A stretch of DNA of 64,000 nucleotides from Adenanthera pavonina. Its lineage: Eukaryota; Streptophyta; Magnoliopsida; Fabales; Fabaceae. Positions 19,791 to 31,781 of the stretch are shown here, one piece after another; the first letter of the stretch is position 1; the number at the start of each line of letters is the position of its first letter. The position numbers were made by a program, and so were the translations under genes. The notes under the pieces were generated by a model. It saw nothing but the letters and a program-made list of their open reading frames with translations. It was not told the DNA's origin and searched no databases. The stretch spans positions 29,856,001 through 29,920,000 of the forward strand of contig JAIVEN010000016.1 in the NCBI GenBank assembly GCA_026686845.1, read 5' to 3'.

Positions 19791-22700
19791 GTTTCTAGTA
19801 TTGTTTTCCTAGTTGAGTCTTCATCTTTTTTATGGATTATAGACTCAAGTGCCACAGACCATGTGACCAAGGATTGAGAGTCCTTCGTGGAATTTCACAG
19901 GGTGCCAAAGCATAGCAAATGACTTTACATTGGCAATAACGCGAGGCTTAAACTAAAGGGAATTGACCCTGTCAAGCTACATTTATGTAGCAGGAAAATT
20001 TTAATACTTCACGATGTATTATATACTCCTGATATCTGGTGGAATTTAGGTGCTATTATTTGCCTTTTTGACTATGGATTTGATGTTAATTTTCATAATA
20101 GACTTGCTAATATTTTCAAAGGGACAGTGCATTATGGTTCCGGTTTTATTTCCAATAGTTTTGCCATTTTAGAAATATTTGATAATCATTATAAATATGA
20201 TTGCTTTGCTACTTCTAGTTCTTATTTTAATACAAATATAGATAAATGACATGCTAGACTACGACATATTGGCCAAAATAGAATGATTAAACTCATTAGA
20301 GAGGGATTACTAGCTATAATTAATAAAATGGAAATGTCCTTGTGTGAGCATTGTCTGGCTGGTAGAGTAAGTAGATAACCATTTGCAACTAGAACTAGGG
20401 CAGAAACTCCATTGCAATTAACCCATTCAGATGTTTGTAGCTCGATGAGTGTGAGGACAAGACATGGAGCTATTTATTTCATCATTTTTTCTTAATGATT
20501 ACTCATGATTTGATTATGTCTATTTGACGTCCCATAAGTTTGAAGCACTAGAATGTTTTAGACGTTACATGAACTTAGTTGAAAACCAAATGGACAAGAA
20601 AATTAAAGCATTGAGAACCGATCACAGGCATAAATATTTATCATATCAATTCAATGAGCTCTATAAAGAAAAGGGAATAGTAAGGCAACTTACAATCCCT
20701 GGCACCTCACAACAAAATGGTGTATTCAAAAGAAGAAATAGAACATTGTTAGACATGGTTAGGATAATAATGGCTCAAGCCAATCTACCAATTTTGTATT
20801 GGGAAGATGTACTTTTAACAATAGCATTTATTCTTAACCATGTGCCCTCAAAGTCAATCATATCCACACCCTATAAGCTATGGACAAATTGCAAGCCAAA
20901 TTTAAATATCTTAAAACCCTAGGGGTTGGCAGCATATGTCCATGATCCTCCCCACAAGTATGGAAAGCTAGGTCTAAGAGGGAAGAAATGTATCTTTATT
21001 GGAAATTCTGAACAATCTAAGGGTTATGTTTGCATTGGAAAAAACCAAGATGAAACTGTAACTAAGATAGAATCTAGAAATGCCACATTTCTAGAAAGTG
21101 AATTCCCTAGCAGGTGGGAGGTGGATCGTATTATATCTCTTTATGAGATATATGAACAAACTGAGAAATAAGTTTATATACCTTGACCTCTTAATTCGAG
21201 TAGGAACTATCAGAGACCAATTCAAGATTCTGTTCCAGCACAAAACAACTTACAAGAGACCCCACTGTGAAGGAGTAATAGAGAAAGTGTGTCAAAGAGA
21301 CGTTTCCTAATAGAAGAGACTGCACTTATTGTTACTCCACAAGATACTGATAAACCTAATTCAGTACATGAGGCCCTCTCATGCCTTGCTAAAAATGAAT
21401 GGAAGCAATGAAAGAGGAAATGGATTTGACGAGGATAAGCCAAGTTTGGGACTTGGTCAATCTTTCATTTGGATGAAAGGCAATCGGAAATAAATTGGTT
21501 CTCAAAATTAAGAGAAAAGCAGATGGATCAATTGAAAAATACAAGGCTCGATTACTAGTAAAAAGGTATACACTACAGGAAGGTATAGATTGTGAAGATA
21601 CTTTTTCACATGATATATATTTTAACGCCATAAAGACTGATTTTGGCGATAGTAGCAAGATTAAATTTTGAACTACATCAGATGGATGTAAAAACCGCAT
21701 TTCTAAATGGTGAATTGGATGAAGAAATCTATATGCAACAGCCATTAGGTTTAATTGAGAAAGGGAAAGAGAATAAAGTCTGTAAGCTAAGAAGGTCCAT
21801 TTATGGACTTAAGTAATCATCTAGACAATGGTATTTGAGGTTTCACCAAGCAGTAACCTCACATAATTTCCAAATGAATGACGAAGACCACTATGTATAC
21901 ATGAAGCGGTTTGAAAAGAATTTTGTGATATTATCTCTTTAGATTGATGACATACTATTAGTCAAAAATAGTCTAAAATCGATTATAGCTATCAAAGAAT
22001 GGCCATCTTTGAATTTTGAGATGAAAGACATGGGTGAAGCTGATTATATACTTGGAATTAAGATCCATAGATATCGCTCAAGAAAATTAATATTCCTTTC
22101 TCAAAAGAATTACATTGAGAAAATTCTTAAGCGATTCAATAAGATTGTAAACCAATGGATACCCCTATTTCAAGAAGAGAAAATATGAGTTGAGACATGT
22201 GTCCTCAAACTGAGTTCCAAAAAAAGATAATGGAAAAGGTCCCCTATTCAAGTGCGGTTGGCAGCCTAATGTATGCCATGATATGTACGAGACCAGATAT
22301 GTGTTATGCAGTTAGTTTGGTCAATAGGTACCAGTCAAACCCTGGGCAGAAGCATTGGAAAGATGTAAAGAGAATCCTGAGATACATACAAATATCAAGG
22401 AAGCAATTTAGCTTGGTAGGATACTCCAATGCATATTGGGGAGGAGATCTAGATGAGTGCAAATCGACTTCTGGATACGGTTTTCTGCTGAACAATGGAG
22501 TTATATCTTGGAGTAGCAAGAAACAGACTTGTATTGCTTTGTCTACCATAGAAGCATAGTTCGTTGCATGTTCTATAATAGTACAAGAAGTAATACGGCT
22601 GAAGAGATTCATGAAACACTTAGGGTTCATTGATGATAAATTGGATCTTATTTTAATAAATTGTGATAGTGAGGCAGTCACAGCCTACACCAAAGTTCCC

Positions 22701-22886
22701 AAGTATCATAGTAAACCAAAGCATATAGACACCAAGTATAATTTTGTAAGAGACGCCATAACACCAAAGAGTGTAATAATTCGCCATATTCCTACACATC
22801 AAATAATAGATGATCCCCTTACCTAGCCAATACCTAGAGATGTGTATGTTGATCATGTGAAATATCTTAGTATTCATAGGATATGA
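19791..22886 (+). pseudogene. pol: Broken copia pol
   Basis: Protease: WIIDSSATDHVTKD near 19840, with the catalytic DSG changed to DSS. Integrase: CEHCLAG near 20345 and a 20524-20922 segment with GTSQQNGVFKRRNRT. Reverse transcriptase runs through several frames from about 21430 to 22000 (KADGSIEKYKARLLV) and the YVDD box reads IDDI. RNase H at 22197-22559 has GYSNAYWGG in place of YTDADWAG, then KKQTCIALSTIEA. The end at 22884-22886 follows PIPRDVYVDHVKYLSIHRI. Stops, frameshifts and lost catalytic residues rule out function. Confidence 0.85.
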
Positions 22887-24020
22887 TGTAACACAAATCT
22901 CTGTAATGATCAATTATATGAATGAAATGAAGTACACTTTCTATAATTGAGTAATGTACATGTGTTTCTAAAAAATATACAATGTCTAGTATGTCGTACA
23001 TGTTTATAAGGTTAGCTTTCTCATACGAGCAACCACCTTCGACACTCGTGGAGAGTGGGCAAAGATGAGACATTTTGTGTTCACAAGTAAATCAACAAGA
23101 AGGCTGATATGATAGTGAAATAACACAAAATAAGTCACCCTAACAAAAGGAAGAAAGTAGGTCATGATGAGATTCAACAAATATAAATTTTCAGATCGAA
23201 TTATGGATACCCATAATCCATAATACATGTAACCATATAACAAATTCTTCAACAAAAGATGTCATAATAAGTGGGAGTGATGGTAGAATTTGAGTTAGAC
23301 ACTGTGTATATCTGAACTTAAATCTGTATAGTGTTAACAACAAACCAAAATTGACATACACTATTATGTGATAAGAGTAACACCGTAGCATGCAATTCAT
23401 ATTGCATGTGTGTTTAGAATTGCAATTGAGAAGCAAGTGAATAGATCCCTGCTTTATTGCTACAGGAGTCCTAGAGTGAAATAAATCCTTTCATTAATGT
23501 CCTCATGACTTTGACATTTTTCATGAAGAAATGATTTGGTGTTTGCTACTTTAGCATATATTCAATGATCACGATAAATTCGATATAAAGGCATTATGCT
23601 AGGAAAGCAATTGTTTCATATTGAAATGAAATATGGACTAAAGGAATATTACCTAAAAATATACACTCCTATACTAATGTCTAAGACATGTCCATTAAGA
23701 AGTTATTTTTTTAACATCTTAAGCGTGGACACTAAGCATATAAGAGTGAGGCAATCTAAATTTATGAGAAAACTTAAGAGGGGTTAGATTTGCCGTGAAT
23801 AAAAGTGTATATGGGTAAATCTAGAACTGCAATGCATAATATATGAACAAGATAAATACAAGATACATAGGGTTATTTTGTACATATCCAAGAATGGGAT
23901 TGATAGTACAAGAATACCTAATTGCAGACGTCATGCCATGCAGTCACGATAAAGCACTTAGTATGAAATTGAGAGAAAGAATTACAAATGGTTAACCTAT
24001 GAAGTATGAATGGGAGATAT
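22887..24020 (+). other. 3' untranslated region of the copia element
   Basis: Over 1.1 kb separates pol from the 3' LTR, long for Ty1/copia. A purine-rich AAGTGGGAGTGATGG near 23268 also resembles a polypurine tract, but no repeat of the sequence after it was found on the left side. The polypurine stretch next to the LTR is at about 24006-24020. Confidence 0.5.
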
Positions 24021-24427
24021 TGGTGAAATAAAAAAATAATAGAGGCCCAAACCCAATATCAATTAGGGCACTTTGGGTTAATATTTGCAAAACACAAATT
24101 GGTGGGAACGGTTATTATTCCCACTCTCCCATTTTGTGCACGTATGAGGACTTTAGGGAGAGGAGGCAGTGGTGTGAGTATTTTTTATATACTCCCCTTC
24201 AAAGGAGTCATACTACACTTCATTTTTTTTTCTTTGAGGAGATAGAGAAAAACAATCTCAATTAATTCCTTCTCCATTTGAGTGCTTCTACCATGGATAA
24301 GAGAGAAAAGTCCAAACGGTGATTTTACTCCACTCGGGTGCAATGTCATTGCATATCAATTACCTTTCATCAGTGGAAGAATATTCTTAACTAGTATGTA
24401 TTTCTTCCCTACTTTTAAAATTCTTCA
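24021..24427 (+). repeat. 3' LTR of the decayed copia element
   Basis: Begins TGGTGAAATAA after a purine-rich tract and ends TTCTTCA. It aligns with 13693-14102 along its full length with about 10 percent mismatches. Confidence 0.82.
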
Positions 24428-25949
24428 AATACAAACCATTGAAAGGGATTTGCTCAAATCGTCCAACTACAATGTCCGTTATGCATAACAGTGAAATTAT
24501 AATAATAAGTCGTTCAAGATTGAGCAACCAAAAACTAGATTTCAATTACAATAGAAATAATACCAATCAATGAAAAATTTTCAAAAACTTAGGAACTTAT
24601 AGTTATTCTACCTTGTGGATGGAAGGATTCATACTCAAGAGAACAATAAGCATGGCACCAAAGAGGAAGGAGAACATAGCAAACAATGGTAAAAGCCACT
24701 AATAAAATCCACAAACAAACAAAACTACATAGTTGAAGAGGGAAAAATATAATTTTACCTTTTGCAATTTCATATTAGAGGATGGTTTTTGAAATCCCAG
24801 CTCTGTTCCGAGCTCTCCCTCAATCATTCAATTTCATATGGGAAATAGGGTTCCAAGATTCAAGCTCCAGGTCTCTCCCTCAATCGAATTCACCTTGAGA
24901 TATGCCAAGACGAAAGCTTGAGGGAGAGATAGAGGGAAATTGAAGGCTTGAAGGGAAGGAGTGGATGTTGACTACGATGGAGGCTGAAGGTGTGGGGAAT
25001 GGTCGAAGGAGGGAGTCACCGTTGATTGTGGTGGAGGTCGAAGGTGTAAGGGAGTTGCTGTTGACTAGTTTTGGACTCGAAGTCACCGTTGATTACATCT
25101 TTGCCTATAGTTCGAGTCTCTCGTTGAGTGGGTGATGAAAAGTGAAGGAGAAATGGGTGAGGAGGCTTCATGTCCTCACCAATGAAGGAAGGTTTTTCAC
25201 TGGACCAAAATGAAATGTTAAATTTCATGATATATACTTCATCTAGTAATTAATATAAAATTATTTTAACTAAATCACGCGAATTAAAAATGAGAGTCAA
25301 AGATACTTAATTACCTCGACTTCTCCAAAAATCATAATATTTTTTTTTCAAAACTACCCTTATTTAATATTTTTCTCCCTCTCTCTCTCTTTGAAATACA
25401 ATAAATAGGAGTATTTTTTGAAAACGTATAATAAATACTACCTTATATATTGTAAATGGTCATATATTTAAGATCATAATAAAAAGCCTTATATTTAAGA
25501 CTGAAGGTATTTTAAATTTCCCATAAATGTTTTGGATGGGGTGGATAATTAACTGATGTAGAAAGTTGTTTTTTAGATCAGTGGGTTATATATTTAATCT
25601 AAAAGGTGTAAAATTGAACAAGTTGTTTACAAAAATGTCACCTATCACAATATTTTGTGGATCGGTTCCTTTTAACTGATCTAAAATGACAATGTTAAAA
25701 AGGCATTTGGTACTATTGAAAATTATATAAAACAATATGATTGGATATATATATATATACACATACACACATTTTTTCTCGCCAGGCCTTTATATATATT
25801 TATAAAAGTCACGATAAGAGATTCAAATGTAAAAAATAAAGTTAGGTAAAGCTAAAAATAACGTGGGATTTAAATTTAATAAGACGTGGATTTATATGTG
25901 TTCAAAGTGGAGGTGACTACAACAAATTTAAAATGACCAAAAAGACTTA
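24428..25949. other. Intergenic DNA, no gene seen
   Basis: No coding frame resembles a protein. Short inverted motifs near 25555-25690 (AACTGATGTAGAAAG and TTTAACTGATCTAAAA) look like CACTA-type subterminal repeats without visible ends. (AT)n near 25747. Confidence 0.45.
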
Positions 25950-26876
25950 GACTATGTTTGAGAGTTTAAGACAGAATGGAATGGTTATTCATAGAATATA
26001 ATGGAATAGAATATAATGTTATACTGTTTGGGAGTTTTATAAGGGGAAGAAACGTCTTCATTTAACCATTGTTTGAAAATTATTATAAAATGAATAAAAT
26101 GGAATGGATTATAATTATTTTTTTCAATATTATCCTTATTCATAAATTTAAATAAAAAAGTGTGTGAATAAACTTTTGTTCTTTTCACATAAAAATTTTT
26201 TTTAATTGCTTTTCTTTTCTAATAAGAATATCTTTCAACAACAACAACAATAATATGCTCTTCCAATAATAATATTAGTTTCTAATAATAATATTAGTAA
26301 GGAAGTAAAAATTTTATCAAACAACAAAAATAACTAAACAATAATTTTAAATTAATGTTGAAGTCCTTATCATAATAACTACCATTAAGTTATTATAACG
26401 TTGCTGCTATGAAACCTATTAATAACTATCAAAAAGAACACACATCAACTAATATGGACAATATCAACAAAAGCATGGTAAAGGACTTGAAACAAATTAT
26501 ACCTGGATGTGTCTAGGGTCTGCGATAACTATTATGTGATGAAAACAACTAAAGTAAGTTGTGTAAGGCACTCTATAGTGGGATTACCTTTGATAGTGTG
26601 GTGGGAGGCGTGAAAAAATATTGTGGGGTATGTATATATTTTTTATAAGTTTAAAGGGTAATTTTATAATTGAAATAATTATCCTTAGCCGCTCCATCCT
26701 TGACCCTCCAATTTGGGGAGAAAAGAAAAATTAGATTTATGATGACTAAGGATGACTTGAGAGGCCATTCCTTTTCATTCCATTCCCTCTTAAAAATATC
26801 TTCCAAACAATGGTCTAACCCATAAAATCATTTCACTCCATCCCCTTCCACCCTAAAAAAACTCCCAAACACACTT
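25950..26876. mobile_element. PIF/Harbinger-like MITE
   Basis: TTA flanks both ends (25947-25949 and 26877-26879). The left end (GACTATGTTTGAGAGTTT) and the reverse complement of the right end (AAGTGTGTTTGGGAGTTT) form imperfect terminal inverted repeats followed by GGAATGG-type sequence on each side. 927 bp, no transposase frame. Confidence 0.6.
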
Positions 26877-26879
26877 TTA

Positions 26880-27507
26880 GGCATCTTTTGTAGTTAGGTA
26901 TATTCTCATTATGCTGCTATTAGACTTCTCACATGGTCACTCAAATTAACTTATTTTGATTGCATTATTCCATCAATTCCTTCCTGATTTTTTATCTGTT
27001 TTTTATTTCCATCTATAATCATTTTCATTTTTAATTGACATGAGATTGTATTTTATAAATAACATTACTTCCACAAACAGAAGGTAGAGGTGGAGATATA
27101 TAAGGTGACGTTAAATTATGTGGGAAAAAAGGCCTAAAACCTAAAGCCATGATCATCACTCCGAAGCCTATAGAAGCCTAAGTGCACGTTTGGTTCAACT
27201 CCCTATCCCCCTTGGAATGGGAATTGGGACTCTATTTCAAGTGAAAGTTTATTTGGTTGGTTTTAAGATCTAGAATAGTCTCTCCCATGGTAATCCTAAG
27301 TCCTGAAAAAATGGAAGTCCAAATTCCATGCACAAATCCTGCCTTTCCTTATTCCTAGTGGTAGGAATCCTTACTGTACAATTATACCCTTCCACACATT
27401 CGACCTAAAAATCACTCCGACCTCACCATCGTTAATTATAAAACATCATTCTTAATATATATATATATATATATTAAAATATTGAATATTGATATATTAT
27501 TGATAGG
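26880..27507. other. Intergenic DNA left of the nested block
   Basis: No gene seen. A GCACGTTTGGTTCAACTCCC motif at 27184 resembles one end of a Harbinger- or hAT-type MITE, without a matching end. An (AT)n run lies at 27457-27475. The last five bases (ATAGG, 27503-27507) are the target duplication of LTR A. Confidence 0.45.
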
Positions 27508-27633
27508 TGTAATATCCCTATTTTTATGGGATGTTATAAAATGAATAAAAGATGAGAAACGAAGTGAGACGAAAAGGTTATATATAATCGAGCTTTAGAA
27601 GGAATTAATTTCTCATCTAATTTTCCGGGGTAA

Positions 27634-27645
27634 GCTCTGATACCA
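27634..27645 (-). other. Viral tRNA-Met primer-binding site
   Basis: Minus strand TGGTATCAGAGC, a perfect initiator tRNA-Met complement. In caulimovirids this marks the start of minus-strand DNA synthesis. Here it lies just before the viral sequence runs into LTR A. Confidence 0.8.
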
Positions 27646-27873
27646 AATAGAGGGGAGTGGCCCCGAAGGAGGAGGAAAAGAGGGAGAAATAAGGAGAGTG
27701 TGAAGAAGAGGAGTAGACGGACTACTTTACTGCATAACTAAAAGATGCAAGGCATAAAAATAAATATGAGAGGGGATGGTTCAAAATGAACTAAAGGCGG
27801 TAGAACCTGCCAACTTAGTTCATTAGAACAAGGAAAGGATATGAATGCAAAGTTAAAAACTTTAAAATAAAAT

Positions 27874-27879
27874 TTTATT
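27874..27879 (-). terminator. Candidate viral poly(A) signal
   Basis: AATAAA on the minus strand, about 110-140 nt downstream of the TATA box. This spacing fits the terminally redundant pregenomic RNA of caulimovirids. Confidence 0.45.
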
Positions 27880-28010
27880 AAAAGGAAGAACTTACAAAGC
27901 AAGAAGGAAATACTTCAAAGAAGGAGGAAGAAGGTAGGAAGGTAGAAGGTTCTTCTCTCTGAGTCGTCTTGATATAAACAAGTGATACCTAAAGAGTGAG
28001 GTAACTCCTG

Positions 28011-28020
28011 CTTATATAGG
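28011..28020 (-). promoter_or_regulatory. Viral pregenomic RNA promoter TATA box
   Basis: CCTATATAAG on the minus strand in the intergenic region after the second ORF; the position matches the large-transcript promoter of plant pararetroviruses. Confidence 0.6.
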
Positions 28021-28103
28021 CGAGCAGAGTTTGCTTTTAACCGGGAAACTATTAGTAACCAATACTATTTGAATAGTTTCGGTTTGTACCTTTTGAACAG
28101 TAT

Positions 28104-28194
28104 TTGCCGACACTACAGTGTTTATTAGTGACTCGCAAATATGATGTTGTTTTAAGAAGAATGCTGACACCACAATGTTCATTAGTGACTAGCA
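28104..28194 (-). promoter_or_regulatory. Two 33 bp upstream repeats in the viral promoter
   Basis: Imperfect direct repeats at 28104-28136 and 28162-28194, with 5 mismatches by eye, start 58 bp apart and end about 85 bp upstream of the TATA box. Each contains TTAGTGACT. They look like a duplicated enhancer element. Confidence 0.5.
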
Positions 28195-28196
28195 TT

Positions 28197-29644
28197 TTAA
28201 TCATCATTAAGATCAGTTAGGTCTTCATCATCGTCATTTTGATTTTCAGAAGTAGATGAGGAGACATCTTGATCTCTTGATGTGGATTCTTACTGTTGGA
28301 GCAGTTGTAGGACAGTAGTGAGTTGATTAACCAAACTAGCTTTATCTGTTGAAGAAGCCAGCATGGCCTGAATCCTAGTTCTTTGATTCAAAAATTTGCT
28401 TTGCTCGGTCATGCAAAGATATCTAGGATTTTCTTTAAACCACTTGTCAACTGCCTTATTATCAATTCGTTTTACATCAAATTTTGCCCACCATCGTACT
28501 GAGGGTATCCATTGGAGTATAGGCAAGATAGTTGTTCCTGGAGTTGATGCTAAGAATTTATATTTCCAAGTAAAAATCCAGTATACTGATAATTTTGAAA
28601 AGTAATGAAGATCAAGAGGAAAAGGGTCTTCATTGTGATTAAATTTTTGTTTAAAACGATCAAAGGCTTGTTCTACTAGAGGGGTAAAATTTGAGGGACA
28701 GGTCTAACAAAATTCCATCAGTGAACAAACCATTGTGGAAATTCATAACTGGTTTTTGTTTTAAAATACATAAACCAAGTATGAGAAAACAATTCGTTTT
28801 GGAAATATAATACATGGTACCATGCGTCTACATTGTCCCAATAATTATATCCCTAAGGCTCATAAATTATCTCAAAATGTTTTGGTTTTTCCAAAGGTTG
28901 TCCCTATTGGGATGGAGTGAGAACTTTGAGGATCTGCATAGTGTTATGGATTACCATTGGTCCATTTCTTTTATCAGTTTTTTGTTCTAAATTTACTGAT
29001 TCAGAATGGACTAATATTAACTCATAGAATTCTCTCATTTTTCTCAAATTTGTAGGCTTATAATGAAATCCAGAAGGGAAAACATTAATAGCCACTTGGT
29101 TAGGGTTTGAGTGGTAAAATTCAGGTTCTATTTGGACTAAGTTCCTTACTTGGTTTTCTTTTGAGATGTAAGGAGTAGTCATTATTGGCTGAGTTTGAGA
29201 TTGGATTGCTTTTGAGGTTTGTGGAACAATTGCCTTAGACGGTTTGTTCTGAGTTATTTGAGGTGGTTGGCAAAGCCTGTCATACTCTTGTTTTGAAATA
29301 AGAGATTGCTGCCATGTTTGTTCTGGTAGTTGTTTTTAAGCAAAGGTTTGGGCATAGGATGCAAGGGTTTTCTTGTTGGATGTTTTTGGTTGCTGGGTAG
29401 ATGACCCAGTAGTTTGTTGGGCTGAAGGCCCAGTTTGGGTTAGTTGGATTGATGATCCAGATGGAGTGGATGACTCCTATTTGGTTGGATGGCTGGATCC
29501 TCGTGTTTGGGATCCAATTTGCTGAATCAAGTTTCTCATGGCAGTCTCAAGTTTAGCACTAGAGACTTCAGATTGAGCATCTTGAAAGATACTCAGTCCT
29601 TTCTGTTTTTCTTCTTTCGGTTCTTTTTTCTTTTTTGGAGGCAT
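28197..29644 (-). pseudogene. Pararetrovirus second ORF, broken
   Basis: An ATG at 29642-29644 follows the first ORF's stop by one base (TGAGATG). The start is strongly basic (MPPKKKKEPKEEKQKG), followed by a Ser/Thr/Gln-rich part. Stops interrupt it at 29477-29479 and near 29337, a frame change occurs between 28904 and 28526, and the frame is lost again at 28290. The C-terminal part is Trp-rich (WIPSVRWWAKFDVKR) and ends in an acidic tail at TAA 28197-28199. About 480 codons originally. Similar products are encoded by plant endogenous pararetroviruses; no function is established. Confidence 0.6.
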
Positions 29645-29645
29645 C

Positions 29646-31781
29646 TCACAAGTTTTTTTCATGTAAAAACTCTCGGGTGAGAAAGTCTGGGAGTGAGTTT
29701 GAAGATCCTTTGATAAATTCAATTTCAAAGTCAAAAATGCTTAAAATCGCTTGCCATCTAGCAAAGATTTGTTTTGATGCAATATTTTTGACATCCTTTT
29801 GTAAAACATCTTTGACTGATTTGCAATCAATTCAAAGTAAAAATTTTTGATTTAGTAAATCAGATTGAAATTTTCAGATGCATAAAACTATTGCAAGAAT
29901 TTCCTTTTTAATAGTGGAATAATTTTGCTGAGTATTATTCCAATGTTTTGATGTAAATGAAACAATTTTTTCTTTACCATCAATTCTTTGTTTTAGAATG
30001 CAACCATAACCAATGTCAGAGGCATCAGTTTCTACTATTTTGAAGGCAGAGGGATTTGGAAGGTTAAGATAAGGAAGTTGCTTAACCTGAGATTTGATTT
30101 GCCTAACAATATTTGTATGAACATCAGTCCAAGGAGGAGGACTAGATTTAAGACGCTCATGCAAATGTTTAATAAAATTGCTCAAATGAGGAATAAAATC
30201 TGAAATATAGTTTAAGCAACCTAAAAATCTTTGAAGTTGGTTTTTGTTAATAATTTGATCTGAAAATTTGCTAGCAAATTATATAGACCTTTCAATTGGT
30301 ACAATAGATCCTTGAGATATACAATGTCCCAAAAATCTAATTTTTGATTGGAACAGACTTATTTTTGTTTTAGAGACTGCTAAACCATTTGATTTAGCAA
30401 TTCTAATAAATTTATAAATATGTTTGAAATGCTGATCTATTGAGTAAGAATAAATCAATACATCATCAATATATACAAGAATGAATTGATCATTATCACT
30501 AAATATCTCATTCATTATTCTCTGAAATTCAGAGGGGGTATTTTTCAGACCAAATGGCATAACATTCCATTTGTACTAACTAAATGGGACAGTAAAAACA
30601 ATTTCATACCTATCTTTTTCTGCGATTTGAATTTGCCAAAACCCTGATTTCATATCAAATTTTGAAAATATTTTCGCAGAATGAAGTCTCTTCAATAAAT
30701 CAGATTTATTTGGAATAGGATATTTGATCCATTGCAATACTTTGTTTAAAGGTTTATAGTTTATGACTAACCTAGGTACTCCTCTTTCTTGTTCTGCACT
30801 ATTATTGACATAAAATGCAACACAAGACCAAGGACTCCTAGATCTCCTGATCAAATTCTTGTTTGATAAATCATTAATTTCTTTTCGGCAAATTTGAAGG
30901 TGCTCTGAACTCATCTGAATTGGTCGAGCTTTTGTTGGTATTTATTTTTCAAAAAAATCTTTTTCATAAGGTAGATCTACTATATGCCTTTTTCTATCCC
31001 AAAAAGCATTTGGTAAATCTGAGCAAATGGTTTTGAGAATTTCTTTTAAACAATTTTAAATTTGGCTTTGTGTATTTTTCAAATTCAATTGTTCTTCAAT
31101 CTGTTTGAAAGAAATTTCTTGTTTAAGAAAATTAATTTGCTTTTGTTTAGCAGAAATAAGATTTAACTCTTTTATTTTGGGGCTATAAGTAAAAGGGAAT
31201 AAAATTGTTTTTCCCAAATATTGTTTTGAAATTCCACTTTCATCCGTTAAATATGGTTTAAGTAAATGGGCAAAAGGTGTTCCAAGAATAATCTTAGACC
31301 CCATTCCTTTAACCATAATAAACGGAGTTTTAACTTGAAATCCTTGATTTTCAATAACAACATTTGAAACTTTGTATTGAACTTGAAGAAGAGTTTTTTC
31401 AACTCCTCTAAACCTTTCAGTTGTTCTCTCAAAATATTTTGTCGGAATGATCCCTTCTCTGAAACAGTTAGCTTCAGCTCCTGTATCAAATAAAACATCT
31501 TCTTCCAAAATAAATTCGTTGTTCACAATTATCTTGGCTTTAATATGAAATTTTTGTTTCAAGATTTTTGTAATTAAGTTTAAAAATGGTTCTGGAAAAT
31601 TTTGTTCGCCTAAAACACTATCTTCATCTATTTGAGATAATTGATTTTGATGATTTTGGGCTAGTTGTATATCCTGGATTTGGGATATAGCCTCACCATG
31701 AATTTGCTGTTGTTCTTTAATAAGACGAATTTCAGTTTTGAGGTTTTGTACTTCAAATCGAAGGTCAGAGAGGGTAGCCAA
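29646..31781 (-). pseudogene. Pararetrovirus protease, RT and RNase H, broken
   Basis: All open pieces lie in one frame separated by stops (31056-31781, 30576-30914, 30279-30560, 29874-30185). The first piece starts with a probable coiled coil (LKTEIRLIKEQQQIHGEAI) and carries the aspartic protease site LFDTGAEANC at about 31485. RT motifs are present (FSKFDMKSGFWQI, MPFGLKNTPSEFQ, and YIDD in LVYIDDVLI). The stop between the first two RT pieces is a TAG at a Gln position. RNase H has ETDASDIGYGC. The frame ends at TGA 29646-29648. Catalytic motifs survive, but the chain cannot be translated whole. Confidence 0.8.

Larger units (their letters stand above)
13693..24427 (+). mobile_element. Decayed Ty1/copia retrotransposon carrying a nested LTR
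   Basis: Two direct repeats of about 0.41 kb flank a worn PBS, an upstream acidic ORF remnant, broken gag and pol, and a purine-rich stretch before the right repeat (ATGGGAGATATTGG). The LTRs differ at roughly one base in ten by eye, and all ORFs contain stops and frameshifts, so the insertion is old. The flanks GTTGA and AATAC do not match, so no target duplication is preserved. A 2338 bp foreign LTR (14755-17092) is inserted in the leader. Confidence 0.85.
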
